64,000 nt of DNA from an uncultured Bacteroides sp. GTDB taxonomy: Bacteria > Bacteroidota > Bacteroidia > Bacteroidales > Bacteroidaceae. A program made the position numbers and the translations under genes. Each line of letters begins with the position of its first letter. Position 1 is the stretch's first letter. The stretch spans positions 171,116-235,115 of the forward strand of contig NZ_CAJTSC010000001.1 in assembly GCF_910578895.1 (NCBI RefSeq), in the 5' to 3' direction. The notes beneath the pieces were generated by a model. That model had not been told where the DNA came from. It searched no databases and saw only the letters and a program-made list of their open reading frames with translations. Below are positions 18,901-27,733 of the stretch, piece after piece.

Positions 18901-20034
18901 AAAACGTTGAAGCACTATTTTGAAATATGTATAGAAGATAACGGCATCGGTATCGACGAAACCGAGCTGGAACGTATCTTCGACCGCTTCTATCAGATAC
19001 GTAACAGCCAAAACAGCTCAAATACGGGTACGGGCATCGGATTGCATCTCACCCGTTCACTGGTAGAATTGCATCATGGCAGCATTACCGTCGAAAACAA
19101 TAACGATACTTCGGGGTGCCGCTTCATCATCCGTCTGCCATTGGGCAAAGAGCACCTCAGTCCGGAAGAGATAGATACTCAGGCAACAAAGAAAAGCCCG
19201 GTACACGTCATGACGGCATTGCCGGTTCCACCACTTGCCGAATCTCCTCAGAAGGTACGCTCCAAATCCAAATATCGTATCTTGGTCGTAGAAGATGATG
19301 AAGAAATACGCCGTTATATCTGCCAGGAGTTAAGCAACGACTTTCACATGCAGGAATGCAACAATGGAAAAGAAGCCCTTGCACACATTCTCAAAAAGAC
19401 TCCGGATTTAATTATCAGCGACATCATGATGCCCGAAATGGATGGCATAGCTCTTTGTTCAAAGATAAAGCAGAACATCAATATCAATCATATTCCCATT
19501 ATACTGCTTACCGCCAAAAGCCGTGAGGAAGATAACCTGGAAGGACTCAGCATAGGAGCAGACGCCTATATAACAAAACCTTTCAACATTGAGATACTCA
19601 GGCAAAATGTCTTTAATCTGATTAAGAGCCGGGAGAGATTGAGAAATAAATTCCAAGGCAACCAGATACAGGAGGAACGGACACAGAAATTAGAAACGGA
19701 CTCACCGGACGAACGTTTGCTGGACCGCATCATGAAAGTAATCAATGACAATATAGCCAATCCTGAACTGAATGTCGAAATGGTAGCCGAAACCGTAGGT
19801 ATCAGCCGCGTGCATCTGCACCGTAAATTGAAAGAACTGACCAACCAGTCTACCCGCGACTTGATACGCAACATCCGGCTGAAACAGGCCGCAAGCCTGC
19901 TGGCAAGCAAACGGCAAAATGTCAATGAAGTCGCCGCCTTGACGGGATTCAGCAATGTGGCTTATTTTGCAACTGCTTTTAAAGAGTTATATGGCATGAC
20001 CCCTACCGCTTATATGGAACAACATGCGGAATGA
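15961..20034 (+). CDS. hybrid two-component system regulator (sensor, histidine kinase, receiver, AraC domain)
   Basis: 1357-residue Bacteroides-type hybrid regulator. After a signal peptide (cleaved near LCYG) come periplasmic two-bladed-propeller repeats (Reg_prop, about residues 25-640, with repeated NIWIG or LWIS blade motifs), a Y_Y_Y domain (about 690-775), a membrane helix near 784-805, HisKA with the phospho-acceptor in INISHEIRTP (about 838), an ATPase domain (NAFKFTPENG, DNGIGIDETE, GTGIGLHL), a receiver with Asp near 1154 in DLIISDIMMPEMDG, and a C-terminal AraC helix-turn-helix. All catalytic boxes are intact. It senses an oligosaccharide in the periplasm and activates xylan operons. 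Its likely targets are the ATGTAAC-repeat promoters in this window (inference). Confidence 0.96.
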   Translation: MKRKLISCFLYLLLSALCYGQTGKLFTVDNELSSSMTNCIYQDKEDIIWIATEDGLNRYDGAKFSVYKHSFHEEHSLHNNYVRTLFQDTKGTFFIGTLNGLQTYDHATGIFSNVPMISKTGQKLEANIATIIERSNGEILIGTSGHGIFSLNIKQECLEALQMPEYVPSYFISQLYEDRKGTLWVITNNKGIYSIDKDKKIIRHQSEKGIVWPSSICEDESGNIYAGCLKNGLFKYNPLTYSFAHISYPAQPQLPVKALYCMNQDEIYVGTDGNGMKVYNIREETITDLPINITSFNFNKSKIHSILKDRQGNIWLGFFQKGAMVIPPVINKFKYMGYKSSTHNIIGSSCIMSVCKAHNGSYWIGTDNDGIYCITPDGKQKAHFEHIPNTEHSVSSTIMSIYEDSDNNLWIGSYRDGLAKLNPQTGHCEYIPLLSKQHKPVQSVYSIVEDRHRQLWVAAMGAGVYRLDLDTKEVFLCPPPENGLEYHPESNMLHNSWINCLLYSTNDKLYIGTYDGLSCLDIPTMNFTSTYNVNRLMQGSVIYALHEDAYHNIWIGTSQGLNLLNHKTHEITRYTTSDGLPSNSISAIEGDSDGYLWISTNYGISRFKPDTQTFVNFYASDGLQGNEFSKGVSFAAPGEELIFGGTNGITYFTPQKITSPNKKPEIRITDFYIHDKSVKSGMKSGSQNIVTTSVMNADRFHLSHKDNSFSIEFSAMEFYSPERISYSYMFNNSTWIDLQPGVNRVSFSGLAPGTYHFRVKARDYNSYSEIKELTVVISPAWYVSWWAKIIYCLVAIGIISFVIIQIRQRYRARQQMLEHMHAEELNEAKLQFFINISHEIRTPMSLIISPLQKLIATDSDAGRQQNYNIIYRNAERLLRLVNQLMDIRKIDKGQMQLKFQETEIVSFIQDLSYTFTYQANAKHIKLDFHHPEIKELKVWIDPKNFDKVILNILSNAFKFTPENGNIQIHLRTCHHPDAARKTLKHYFEICIEDNGIGIDETELERIFDRFYQIRNSQNSSNTGTGIGLHLTRSLVELHHGSITVENNNDTSGCRFIIRLPLGKEHLSPEEIDTQATKKSPVHVMTALPVPPLAESPQKVRSKSKYRILVVEDDEEIRRYICQELSNDFHMQECNNGKEALAHILKKTPDLIISDIMMPEMDGIALCSKIKQNININHIPIILLTAKSREEDNLEGLSIGADAYITKPFNIEILRQNVFNLIKSRERLRNKFQGNQIQEERTQKLETDSPDERLLDRIMKVINDNIANPELNVEMVAETVGISRVHLHRKLKELTNQSTRDLIRNIRLKQAASLLASKRQNVNEVAALTGFSNVAYFATAFKELYGMTPTAYMEQHAE

Positions 20035-20086
20035 TTAACAGCAAGTGTGTCACAACTCCGACAGTCAGCATCATTCTGCCATGCAA

Positions 20087-20147
20087 AGCGGCGCGAAAAC
20101 TATACCTTTTTTTGATTGTTTCATTAAGGTATAGCCTTCGCGCCGCT
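20087..20147. terminator. bidirectional terminator between hybrid regulator and GH115
   Basis: AGCGGCGCGAA pairs with TTCGCGCCGCT, and inside it CTATACCTT pairs with AAGGTATAG. This gives 20 pairs interrupted by an asymmetric AA/CC bulge. A T7 run lies in the loop. It is placed between two convergent genes. Confidence 0.75.
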
Positions 20148-20220
20148 CCGAATGATAAAATAAATGGCAGTCTTTAATATTGCCTCTTTATATACAAAAA
20201 TATGTGTCTAAAAATCGTCC

Positions 20221-22815
20221 TTATTTTCCTCTTTGACAAGGAGACTCATCCATAAACAAGTACGTATTCCGGTATCCACCCCAGTCTACAATAATCTTTT
20301 CGAATACGATTCCCGGGTCTAAAGGCTTCAAGACAAGAGTCTGCAAACCGTTCTGCGATACCGGCAATTCCAATTTCACCTTGCTTTCAACCACTCTTCG
20401 GGCAACAGTCGGATACAAAGTCGTATACACATTCTCCGGTTCTTCATTCAGGTTTGCATTGAAATTGACAGTCTCCACATCACCGCCACTGAACCCTACT
20501 TCATATTTGTGCCCTTTGGCATCGTGAAATGCCAATGTCGATTTCACCACAACACGTACAGTCACTTCCGTAACGTCTTTTGGAATCTCCATCTTATAAG
20601 AGAGGAAAGCACCCGCAACATCTTTAGAATAAGGCATCAGCGCCATGCCACTCAATGTACGTCCCATATAAGGGATAGCCGTCCATTGTGCCTCGGCAGC
20701 GTCCTTCTTCTCAAAATAATGTTCGGCTTCTATCGCCACTACGTTGTTCCGGGCTTTAAAGACATATCCTCCTACAGCTTTTTCCGGCTCCTCGATGCGA
20801 TACACTTCCGGTTGCTTGTCTGCCGGGAAATTATCATGCCAGGAAGTATAACCGATGTGTTTCTGTATCATCATGTTCTTCCATTTGCCACCCGACATCA
20901 CATTGTTGTAGTCGTCACACAGGTACTTGTCACGTTTAAAGGTCTGTTCAACCTTATCCGCCCAATAATTTGCCTGCGGATTACGCTCTTTATAAAGTTT
21001 ATGGTTCATCGCCTGCGCATAATACATCTCATACAGGTTTGCCATTGCCTGCACAGGAAAAAGAATCAGTTGCTTGTATGCGTCCTTGTATTCCGGCATA
21101 AGTGTCATATATTGGCGCAACGCTTCCGCCTCGAGCTTTATAAACTCGTCAGAGACCTGCTTCCACTCTCCCGTTTCCAAGTTATAGGTCTTCCTATCAA
21201 GCATTTCGGGAGTAACCCTACCGGCATATTTACTGTATAAGTTCAAGATACGCATAGCCTCGTCTGCCTGGTTTCTGCCAAACTGTTGGGCACAGAACTC
21301 ACGCGGATGTTCCAGCAGGTTATCAACCGTATAACGTTTAGGATTCCATGCCATGTCAAGAAACAAAGTGATGGGATATTCCATCGGTTTCAAGTCACCG
21401 ACATTAAGCACCCACAGTTTGTCAACTCCATAATCGTAAGTCAGCTGCAACTGTTCCCACATATTCTGAATAGGAGTCACATTGAGCCATTTTGTATTAC
21501 GGGGTGCTCCCACATAGTCTACATGATAATAGATTCCCCAGCCGCCGGGATGTTTTCTCTCTTCCAAATTCGGCAAACGACGCACATTTCCCCAATTATC
21601 ATCACTCAACAGCATGATGACATCGTCCGGCACTCTGAGCCCCATATCATAAAAACGTTGCACTTCCTTATACAAAGCCCACACTTGCGGACGTTTTTCC
21701 GGAGCTTTTCCCGTCACTTCTTTAATGATGCGCCGTTGGTTCTTGAAGATCTTCTCCATTAAACGCATATTCTCTTTATCGCGCGATACATATTTATCAT
21801 CCTCTCCTTCCTTTCCACCCATAGGTGTGTCGCCATCACCTCGCATGCCGATAGTTATCAGGTCTTCCGTATCAACGGCGCGCTCAATGCCTTCGCGAAA
21901 GAAACGGTCGATTACTTTCTGATTGGATGTATAATCCCATACCCCGTATTCCTTACGCTTTCTCGCCCACTCCTGATGATTGCGTGCCATGGGTTCATGA
22001 TGTGATGTTCCCATGATGACCCCCATTTCATTGGCAGTCTTGCTGTTTTCTGGATCATCCGCATAAAAGCTCCAACCCCACATGGCGGGCCACATAAAGT
22101 TTCCACGCAGGCGCAGAATAAGTTCGAACACACGCGCATAGAAACGGTGGTCTCCATAGTTTGTACCATACGTATGTTTCACCCAACCGGTCAGGCAAGG
22201 AGCCTCATCGTTCAGGAAAATACCGCGATACTTCACTGCCGGTTCGCCTGCCGTATAGCTTCCGCGGGCAATGGATAAATTCTGCCGGGGCATTACCGGC
22301 ACATCGGCCCAATCATACCACGGAGAGACACCTATCTGTTCCGACAGTTCATATATTCCATAAATCGTTCCGCGCTTATCGCTACCTGCAATGACCAGTG
22401 CTTCATCCACTCCTTTCAAAGGGGCGGACACTACCGTCATCAGGTACTTTTCGTTCTTGCCATCCAGTAATGAAGCATCCAGTTTCTTCGCTTGCACCAA
22501 CTCTTTTATATAACGGCTTTTAAGGGTGCCCACTATAATCATGCGCTTCGCCCCCGCCTCGAACTGCAAACCGGCAGCCTTGCCGGTTACCCGTTTGAAG
22601 TCGTTCTGAAGATTTTTTGCGGCTATCATTACTCCCGTATCTTCTTGCCCGTCTATCAATATGGCATTGGGAATACCGTTCTCAACAAGTGTAAAACGGT
22701 CGGATGCCAACTGATTAAAAGTTATGCCTTTATTATCTATGGCTCCCGCATCCAAACACAAGATTGAGAGTAACAATATCCAAAAAGACTTTTTCATTTT
22801 CATGGTACGCTTCAT
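20221..22815 (-). CDS. GH115 xylan alpha-1,2-glucuronidase
   Basis: 864-residue enzyme of family GH115, which removes (methyl)glucuronate from internal as well as terminal xylose units of long xylan, complementing the two GH67 enzymes. Signal peptide cleaved near LDAGA, no lipobox, so periplasmic. An N-terminal domain ends near residue 180 (YEISEQIGVSPWYDWADVPV). The catalytic barrel follows with KYRGIFLNDEAPCLTGW, NFMWPAMWGWSFYADDPEN, IGMRGDGDTPM and LLSDDNWGNVRRLP. A C-terminal beta domain begins near VAIEAEHYFEK (about 690). Last gene of the six-gene minus-strand operon. Its ATG overlaps the stop of the preceding GH43 by one base (TAATG), implying translational coupling; an alternative start 12 bp further in (MKMKKSF) gives an equally good signal peptide. 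Confidence 0.95.
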   Translation of the reverse strand: MKRTMKMKKSFWILLLSILCLDAGAIDNKGITFNQLASDRFTLVENGIPNAILIDGQEDTGVMIAAKNLQNDFKRVTGKAAGLQFEAGAKRMIIVGTLKSRYIKELVQAKKLDASLLDGKNEKYLMTVVSAPLKGVDEALVIAGSDKRGTIYGIYELSEQIGVSPWYDWADVPVMPRQNLSIARGSYTAGEPAVKYRGIFLNDEAPCLTGWVKHTYGTNYGDHRFYARVFELILRLRGNFMWPAMWGWSFYADDPENSKTANEMGVIMGTSHHEPMARNHQEWARKRKEYGVWDYTSNQKVIDRFFREGIERAVDTEDLITIGMRGDGDTPMGGKEGEDDKYVSRDKENMRLMEKIFKNQRRIIKEVTGKAPEKRPQVWALYKEVQRFYDMGLRVPDDVIMLLSDDNWGNVRRLPNLEERKHPGGWGIYYHVDYVGAPRNTKWLNVTPIQNMWEQLQLTYDYGVDKLWVLNVGDLKPMEYPITLFLDMAWNPKRYTVDNLLEHPREFCAQQFGRNQADEAMRILNLYSKYAGRVTPEMLDRKTYNLETGEWKQVSDEFIKLEAEALRQYMTLMPEYKDAYKQLILFPVQAMANLYEMYYAQAMNHKLYKERNPQANYWADKVEQTFKRDKYLCDDYNNVMSGGKWKNMMIQKHIGYTSWHDNFPADKQPEVYRIEEPEKAVGGYVFKARNNVVAIEAEHYFEKKDAAEAQWTAIPYMGRTLSGMALMPYSKDVAGAFLSYKMEIPKDVTEVTVRVVVKSTLAFHDAKGHKYEVGFSGGDVETVNFNANLNEEPENVYTTLYPTVARRVVESKVKLELPVSQNGLQTLVLKPLDPGIVFEKIIVDWGGYRNTYLFMDESPCQRGK

Positions 22816-24404
22816 TATTTATTATATTCAAAGAAATCTATGTCCACATAGCCTCCCAAAGATTTTGTGGCATAATTGAAGATTGCAAACTTACTTCCCA
22901 TAAAGAATTTGGTCCAATCGAAAACCATCTTACAAGGCTCTCCAATCTGTTTCCATTCCTTATTGTCATAACTATAATAGAAAGTAGCCACATCTTTTTT
23001 ATTTGCAAAATCACCGTCTATACGAAGATAAACAAGATTCTTCTTACAAGCTACGGTTTCTTTCTCCACAATCTCCACATTAGTCACCCGCTTCTCCTTG
23101 TCCGACAAGCTGACAGACTGGTGAGACATCACCAATTGCTTTTTCCCATCTTTCATCTGTATGGCAAGTACTCCGGACAGCCCGTTGAAAGCACTGAAGC
23201 CCGCCACATCACCGTCTTTCATCTTCGACACATCCATTGCCACCACACCACTGCACTTCGGAGCGCTCATACGCTGTGTCAATGTGTTAGGAGCCAAAAA
23301 CAGATTGTCTACCACACGTCCGGTCTTTAAACGCAAAAAGCCCGGGCGTTCCGTCAGCGACCAACAATCGTCCAGCGGATTGTGGTTCCACTGCCAGTTA
23401 AGGCTTAAACGGGTGCTGCTAAAATCATCACTTCCCATGATCCCCCCCTTGCAATCTTCCGGGAAAGTTTTCATAACCATAGACTCAGGCACACGTCCTT
23501 CGCTATCACCCAACATGGGCCAGCCATCTACCCAGCGGCAAGGCATCAAAGTCGGTACACGTCCTATGCCACCCCGGTCTTGAAAAATAAATCCATACCA
23601 ATTTCCATCCGGTGAGTCTACAATACAGCCTTGCCCCACACCGCCGTAACCTTGAAATTCCGATTCAAGAATTACTTTCTTCTCGTACGGACCGGTTATT
23701 TTATCGGCGCGGTAACATACCTCACGACGCAATCTTCCGGGTATGCTCCAATCCATAGAAATCATCATCAGGTAATATTTACCGTTATACTTGAACGCCT
23801 GGCTTCCTTCCAATAACCCCTGTTCATCGGCATCCCGCTCAAATATCTTCATATCTATGCCGCCGGGTTCCACATCACTAAGATCGCTCTTCAATTGACG
23901 CAACTCTCCCGTACCATAAAACAGATAGACCTTACCGTCATCGTCAAAAAGCAAAGAAGCATCGTGATGATGAGGCGGGCGGGAAACCAAAGTCCACTCT
24001 CCCGCCGGGTCTTTTGCCGTATAGATATAACCGCGATGTGGTTCGTCATTGGGCGAGAACCACACATAGAACTGCCCGTTATGGTAGCGGATGCTCGATG
24101 CCCACTGTCCTCGTCCATACGCGGTACCTTCCTGCAAATCATAACGGGGCAAATCTGTCAGTTTCTGAAACACATAACTGATTGTTTCCCAATGTACCAG
24201 ATCTTTGGAACGCATTATGGGGCAACCCGGCATCAAATGCATGGTAGTACTCACCAAATAGTAATAATCGCCAACCCTTATCATCGACGGGTCGGGTACA
24301 TCCGCATTAATCACCGGATTAGTAAAAGTCTCCTGCTGTTGCGCAACGGCTCCCAATGAAAGAAGCAATAGGGCTACGGAAACTGCTGTTTTCTTTAAAT
24401 TCAT
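22815..24404 (-). CDS. GH43 beta-xylosidase/arabinofuranosidase with C-terminal beta-sandwich
   Basis: 529-residue periplasmic GH43 enzyme with signal peptide cleaved near GAVAQ. The propeller contains the base Asp38 in INADVPDPS, the pKa-setting Asp in HHHDASLLFDDDG (about residue 148) and the acid Glu in GLLEGSQAFKYNG (about 200). From about residue 330 a C-terminal beta-sandwich (GH43_C2 type) begins at DDFSSTRLSLNWQWNHNP; this domain usually adds to the active site in xylosidases. Architecture suggests subfamily 12 or a close one, arabinofuranosidase or xylosidase (inference). It follows the esterase-GH95 gene by 54 bp and is coupled to GH115. Confidence 0.9.
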   Translation of the reverse strand: MNLKKTAVSVALLLLSLGAVAQQQETFTNPVINADVPDPSMIRVGDYYYLVSTTMHLMPGCPIMRSKDLVHWETISYVFQKLTDLPRYDLQEGTAYGRGQWASSIRYHNGQFYVWFSPNDEPHRGYIYTAKDPAGEWTLVSRPPHHHDASLLFDDDGKVYLFYGTGELRQLKSDLSDVEPGGIDMKIFERDADEQGLLEGSQAFKYNGKYYLMMISMDWSIPGRLRREVCYRADKITGPYEKKVILESEFQGYGGVGQGCIVDSPDGNWYGFIFQDRGGIGRVPTLMPCRWVDGWPMLGDSEGRVPESMVMKTFPEDCKGGIMGSDDFSSTRLSLNWQWNHNPLDDCWSLTERPGFLRLKTGRVVDNLFLAPNTLTQRMSAPKCSGVVAMDVSKMKDGDVAGFSAFNGLSGVLAIQMKDGKKQLVMSHQSVSLSDKEKRVTNVEIVEKETVACKKNLVYLRIDGDFANKKDVATFYYSYDNKEWKQIGEPCKMVFDWTKFFMGSKFAIFNYATKSLGGYVDIDFFEYNK

Positions 24405-24458
24405 AAGTATTTATATTTAAGTAAATGTTGAAATCTGCATAACAGGTATTGCAATTTA

Positions 24459-27400
24459 TCAATTCAATGTCGTTCTCTCAAACAGGTATTCTTTACCGGG
24501 TTCGGTCTCCACATCATATTCATATACCTTATAGAGTATAGGCAACTGAAGTGCGCCCAACTTCTTCGATATCAATGGTGCCGCAACTTCTGCCGGCGCA
24601 TACAACATATTCGGGCAATCGCCTTCTGCCGGTTTTAGCCCTTCGCCTTTCAAAGGCACATAACTGCGAATACGCAACACTCCGCCGATACGCGAATGTA
24701 TCTTCGCCTTAAGCAACTGTGCTCCTTCCCATTGCATATCAACTACAAAACCGCCACGAGCAACCAAACCGCTGATACTTCCTTTATTCCACTCCTCCGG
24801 TAAGGCGGGAAGCAGCTGCACCGCTCCATCATGGCTTTGCAACAGCATTTCTGCCACGCCTGCCGTATACCCGAAATTACCGTCTATCTGGAAAGGCGGA
24901 TGTGCATCGAAGAGATTGGGGTACGTACGGCCTTCGGGAAATTCACGTTGCTTGTCGTCACCCGGAAGAATACGAAGCATATTCTTTATAATTTCATAAG
25001 CATGATTACCGTCGAGCATACGCGCCCAGAAATTTATTTTCCAGCCGATACTCCAGCCCGTTGCAGCATCGCCCCGTTGCAAAAGGGTATTCCGGGCAGC
25101 CTGAAACAGTTCAGGATGAAGCCGTGGTGAAATCTGATTACCGGGATACAACCCGTATAGATGTGAAATATGGCGATGTTCGTCACGAGGATTATCAACA
25201 TCTATCAACCATTCCTGAAGTTGGTTATGACGTCCGATCTGCATAGGCGGCAATTGCCTGAAAGCGGTTGCCAACGAATCTTGGTACTCCTTCGGTTCGC
25301 CTAATACGCGAGCGGCAAGCATGGTGTTGTAGAGCGCATCAAAAGCTATCTGATTATCCATAGTACATCCGGCCGTAATGGAAGAACCGGCATACCCATG
25401 TTCGGGCGATACGGAAGGAGCCGTTACGAGCCAACCGTTTTGGGGATGTTTTACCAAATGGCTCAGATAGAAATCGGCAGTACCTTTCATTACCGGATAA
25501 TACCGGCGCAGGAACTCTTTATCTCCGGTGAACAGATAGTGCTGCCACAAGTGTTGTGCCAACCAGGCTCCGCCGTTGGGCCACATGCCGTAATAGGCAG
25601 CATCCACCGGACCGCAGGCACGCCACAAATCGGTGTTGTGATGAGCCACCCAGCCACGTGCGCCATAAAGGGTCTCGGCTGTTTTCTTACCGGTCGTGCT
25701 CAGTTCACTCACCATGTCAAAGAGCGGTTGGTGATTTTCCGACAGATTCGTCACCTCGGCGGGCCAATAATTCATCTCCGTATTAATGTTAATCGTATAT
25801 TTACTATCCCACGGAGCATTCACACTATTGCACCACAACCCTTGCAGATTGGCGGGTTGCCCGCCGGGCTGCGAAGAGGAAATCAGCAAATAACGGCCAT
25901 ACTGAAACATCAGCGCCATAAGGTTCTGGTCTTTTCCCTCTCCGAAAGCGGCGACACGTTTGTCTGTAGCCAGCGCAGACGCCGCAGTGGAAGGTATGGA
26001 GAATTTCACACGGTCGAACTGTTTTCTATATGCAGCTATATGGTTGGCAAGAGCCTGCTCGTATGGAACCTTTACGGCACGCTTCAAACCGGCAGAGACA
26101 CGTTTCGAGGCATTGCCACTCACATCGCGGTAATTCACAAAGTTTGTTGCGGCGGATATATAAAGGGTGGCTACGGTAGCTTGGTTCACCACCACTGCCT
26201 CTTTCGATTTACCGGACTTTCCATCATGTCTTACCCATACCCGGCATTCGGCATTCAGTGCCGCAGGAATACCCTCCTGCTCCGCACCTTCGCATTTCAC
26301 AATCAGCTCGTTTCCCTTGGCCGTCACCTCATGCTTTAAAGGAGAGTTATAACCCAGTTCGAAGTTCAGCGCTTTCGGTTTATCGGCTTCCATCCTGACT
26401 ACAATCACATCATCGGCAAATGATGAAAAGACCGTACGCGTATACGTCACCCCGTCCACTATATAACGGGTAACAGCCATCGCATTTTCTATGTCCAGTT
26501 CGCGATAATAGCCTGCTGCACTCTTATGTTCCGGTTGATTAATGAACAAGCTGCCCATTGTAAGAAAGCGCATGCCATGTTGTCCGGTAAAGAAATTCCC
26601 GTCTATCAGTTTCTGTGCTTCCGACAAGCGATTGGCAAATACAAGCTCACGTACTTTGGCTAAAGTCTCTTTCCCTTTCGGATTATCATTGCTGTAAGGT
26701 CCGCCTGCCCAAAAGGTCTCTTCATTAAGTTGGATTTCTTCCTTGTCCGTACCGCCGTAAACCATGGCTCCTAAACGGGAATTGCCCACAGGCAATGCTT
26801 CTACCCAACGCTGTGCCGGCGCAGCGTACCATAGTTTCATCCGGGTTGCTTCCTGCTTGTTTACCAACGCCTTGTATCCCAGCAAGCGCAACATCGTTTC
26901 AGCATAACGGGCGCCCAGCATACGGTATCCGTAAGCGGTAAAATGCAGATTATCACCTGCCGCCGGACAGCCTGCAGATGAAATGACGTGTGCCGTAGGA
27001 ATGGTCTGCGGCAACGCATCTATAATCTCATTCATGCTTGCACAAATACCCTTTTGATCGGCATGTACCACCTCTCCCGCCAACAAAGGCACTTCCTCGG
27101 CTTTCAGGTTCAAGTCCGCCAATAAATTCTCGTAAACCCCTTTCAGTTTCCGCGGCCATTCCTTGTCACCCGTATTCGATTCTCCCTGATGCACCAGAAT
27201 ACCTTTTATTACTCCGTCTTTCTGCGCCCTCTTCGCCAAATCCACCAACCAGGCATAAGGGTTATTGTCGTAAGCCTTCACAATGTTTTTCAACCAGTCC
27301 GGTTGGGAAGCGATGTGCCCGGCATAAATCTCTTTGTCGAACAGTTCGATACGGCAACCGCCGATAGCCACATTGATAACACCCACCTTTATTTCCGGCG

Positions 27401-27710
27401 GCAAATTATCTACCATAGTACGTCCGAAGTAGTCGCACGGAGTCAGTCCCGTATTGCAACGCGACAACGGCGGAACAGCTCTATACCACTCTCCTTTCAC
27501 CCTCCCGCGTTCGGGACAATCCACAGCAGACATCATCAGGAAACGTTCACTTATTCCGATGCTGTCTTGTGGTTCCACACGTGCATTACCCTCCATATTG
27601 GATTGACCGAAAGCCAAATAGATATGGAAATTCTTATCTTGCGCATATATTGCCGAGCTTATTCCCAAGAAAAGGCATGCCAGCAATGCGTTTATTACTC
27701 TATTTTTCAT
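24459..27710 (-). CDS. two-enzyme fusion: SGNH acetylesterase (CE6-like) plus GH95 alpha-L-galactosidase/fucosidase
   Basis: 1083-residue periplasmic protein with a signal peptide ending SSAIYAQ. Residues about 28-285 form an SGNH esterase of the CE6/SASA type: nucleophile Ser37 in AFGQSNMEGN, HQGESNTGD, and a closing DNLHFTAYGYR. From about residue 293 (MKLWYAAPAQRWVEALPVGNSRLGAMVYGG) a full GH95 enzyme follows, with TININTEMNYWPAEVTNLSENH cut here to its core NTEMNYWPAE, then HHNTDLWRACGP and DNQIAFDALYNT. GH95 enzymes are alpha-L-fucosidases or, in xylan loci, alpha-L-galactosidases acting on complex cereal xylan. The fusion would remove acetyl and L-galactose caps together. The fourth gene of the operon; 23 bp follow GH8. 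Both families are firm; linkage targets are inferred. Confidence 0.92.
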   Translation of the reverse strand: MKNRVINALLACLFLGISSAIYAQDKNFHIYLAFGQSNMEGNARVEPQDSIGISERFLMMSAVDCPERGRVKGEWYRAVPPLSRCNTGLTPCDYFGRTMVDNLPPEIKVGVINVAIGGCRIELFDKEIYAGHIASQPDWLKNIVKAYDNNPYAWLVDLAKRAQKDGVIKGILVHQGESNTGDKEWPRKLKGVYENLLADLNLKAEEVPLLAGEVVHADQKGICASMNEIIDALPQTIPTAHVISSAGCPAAGDNLHFTAYGYRMLGARYAETMLRLLGYKALVNKQEATRMKLWYAAPAQRWVEALPVGNSRLGAMVYGGTDKEEIQLNEETFWAGGPYSNDNPKGKETLAKVRELVFANRLSEAQKLIDGNFFTGQHGMRFLTMGSLFINQPEHKSAAGYYRELDIENAMAVTRYIVDGVTYTRTVFSSFADDVIVVRMEADKPKALNFELGYNSPLKHEVTAKGNELIVKCEGAEQEGIPAALNAECRVWVRHDGKSGKSKEAVVVNQATVATLYISAATNFVNYRDVSGNASKRVSAGLKRAVKVPYEQALANHIAAYRKQFDRVKFSIPSTAASALATDKRVAAFGEGKDQNLMALMFQYGRYLLISSSQPGGQPANLQGLWCNSVNAPWDSKYTININTEMNYWPAEVTNLSENHQPLFDMVSELSTTGKKTAETLYGARGWVAHHNTDLWRACGPVDAAYYGMWPNGGAWLAQHLWQHYLFTGDKEFLRRYYPVMKGTADFYLSHLVKHPQNGWLVTAPSVSPEHGYAGSSITAGCTMDNQIAFDALYNTMLAARVLGEPKEYQDSLATAFRQLPPMQIGRHNQLQEWLIDVDNPRDEHRHISHLYGLYPGNQISPRLHPELFQAARNTLLQRGDAATGWSIGWKINFWARMLDGNHAYEIIKNMLRILPGDDKQREFPEGRTYPNLFDAHPPFQIDGNFGYTAGVAEMLLQSHDGAVQLLPALPEEWNKGSISGLVARGGFVVDMQWEGAQLLKAKIHSRIGGVLRIRSYVPLKGEGLKPAEGDCPNMLYAPAEVAAPLISKKLGALQLPILYKVYEYDVETEPGKEYLFERTTLN

Positions 27711-27733
27711 TTCTACTTTTCAAATTTACAGTG

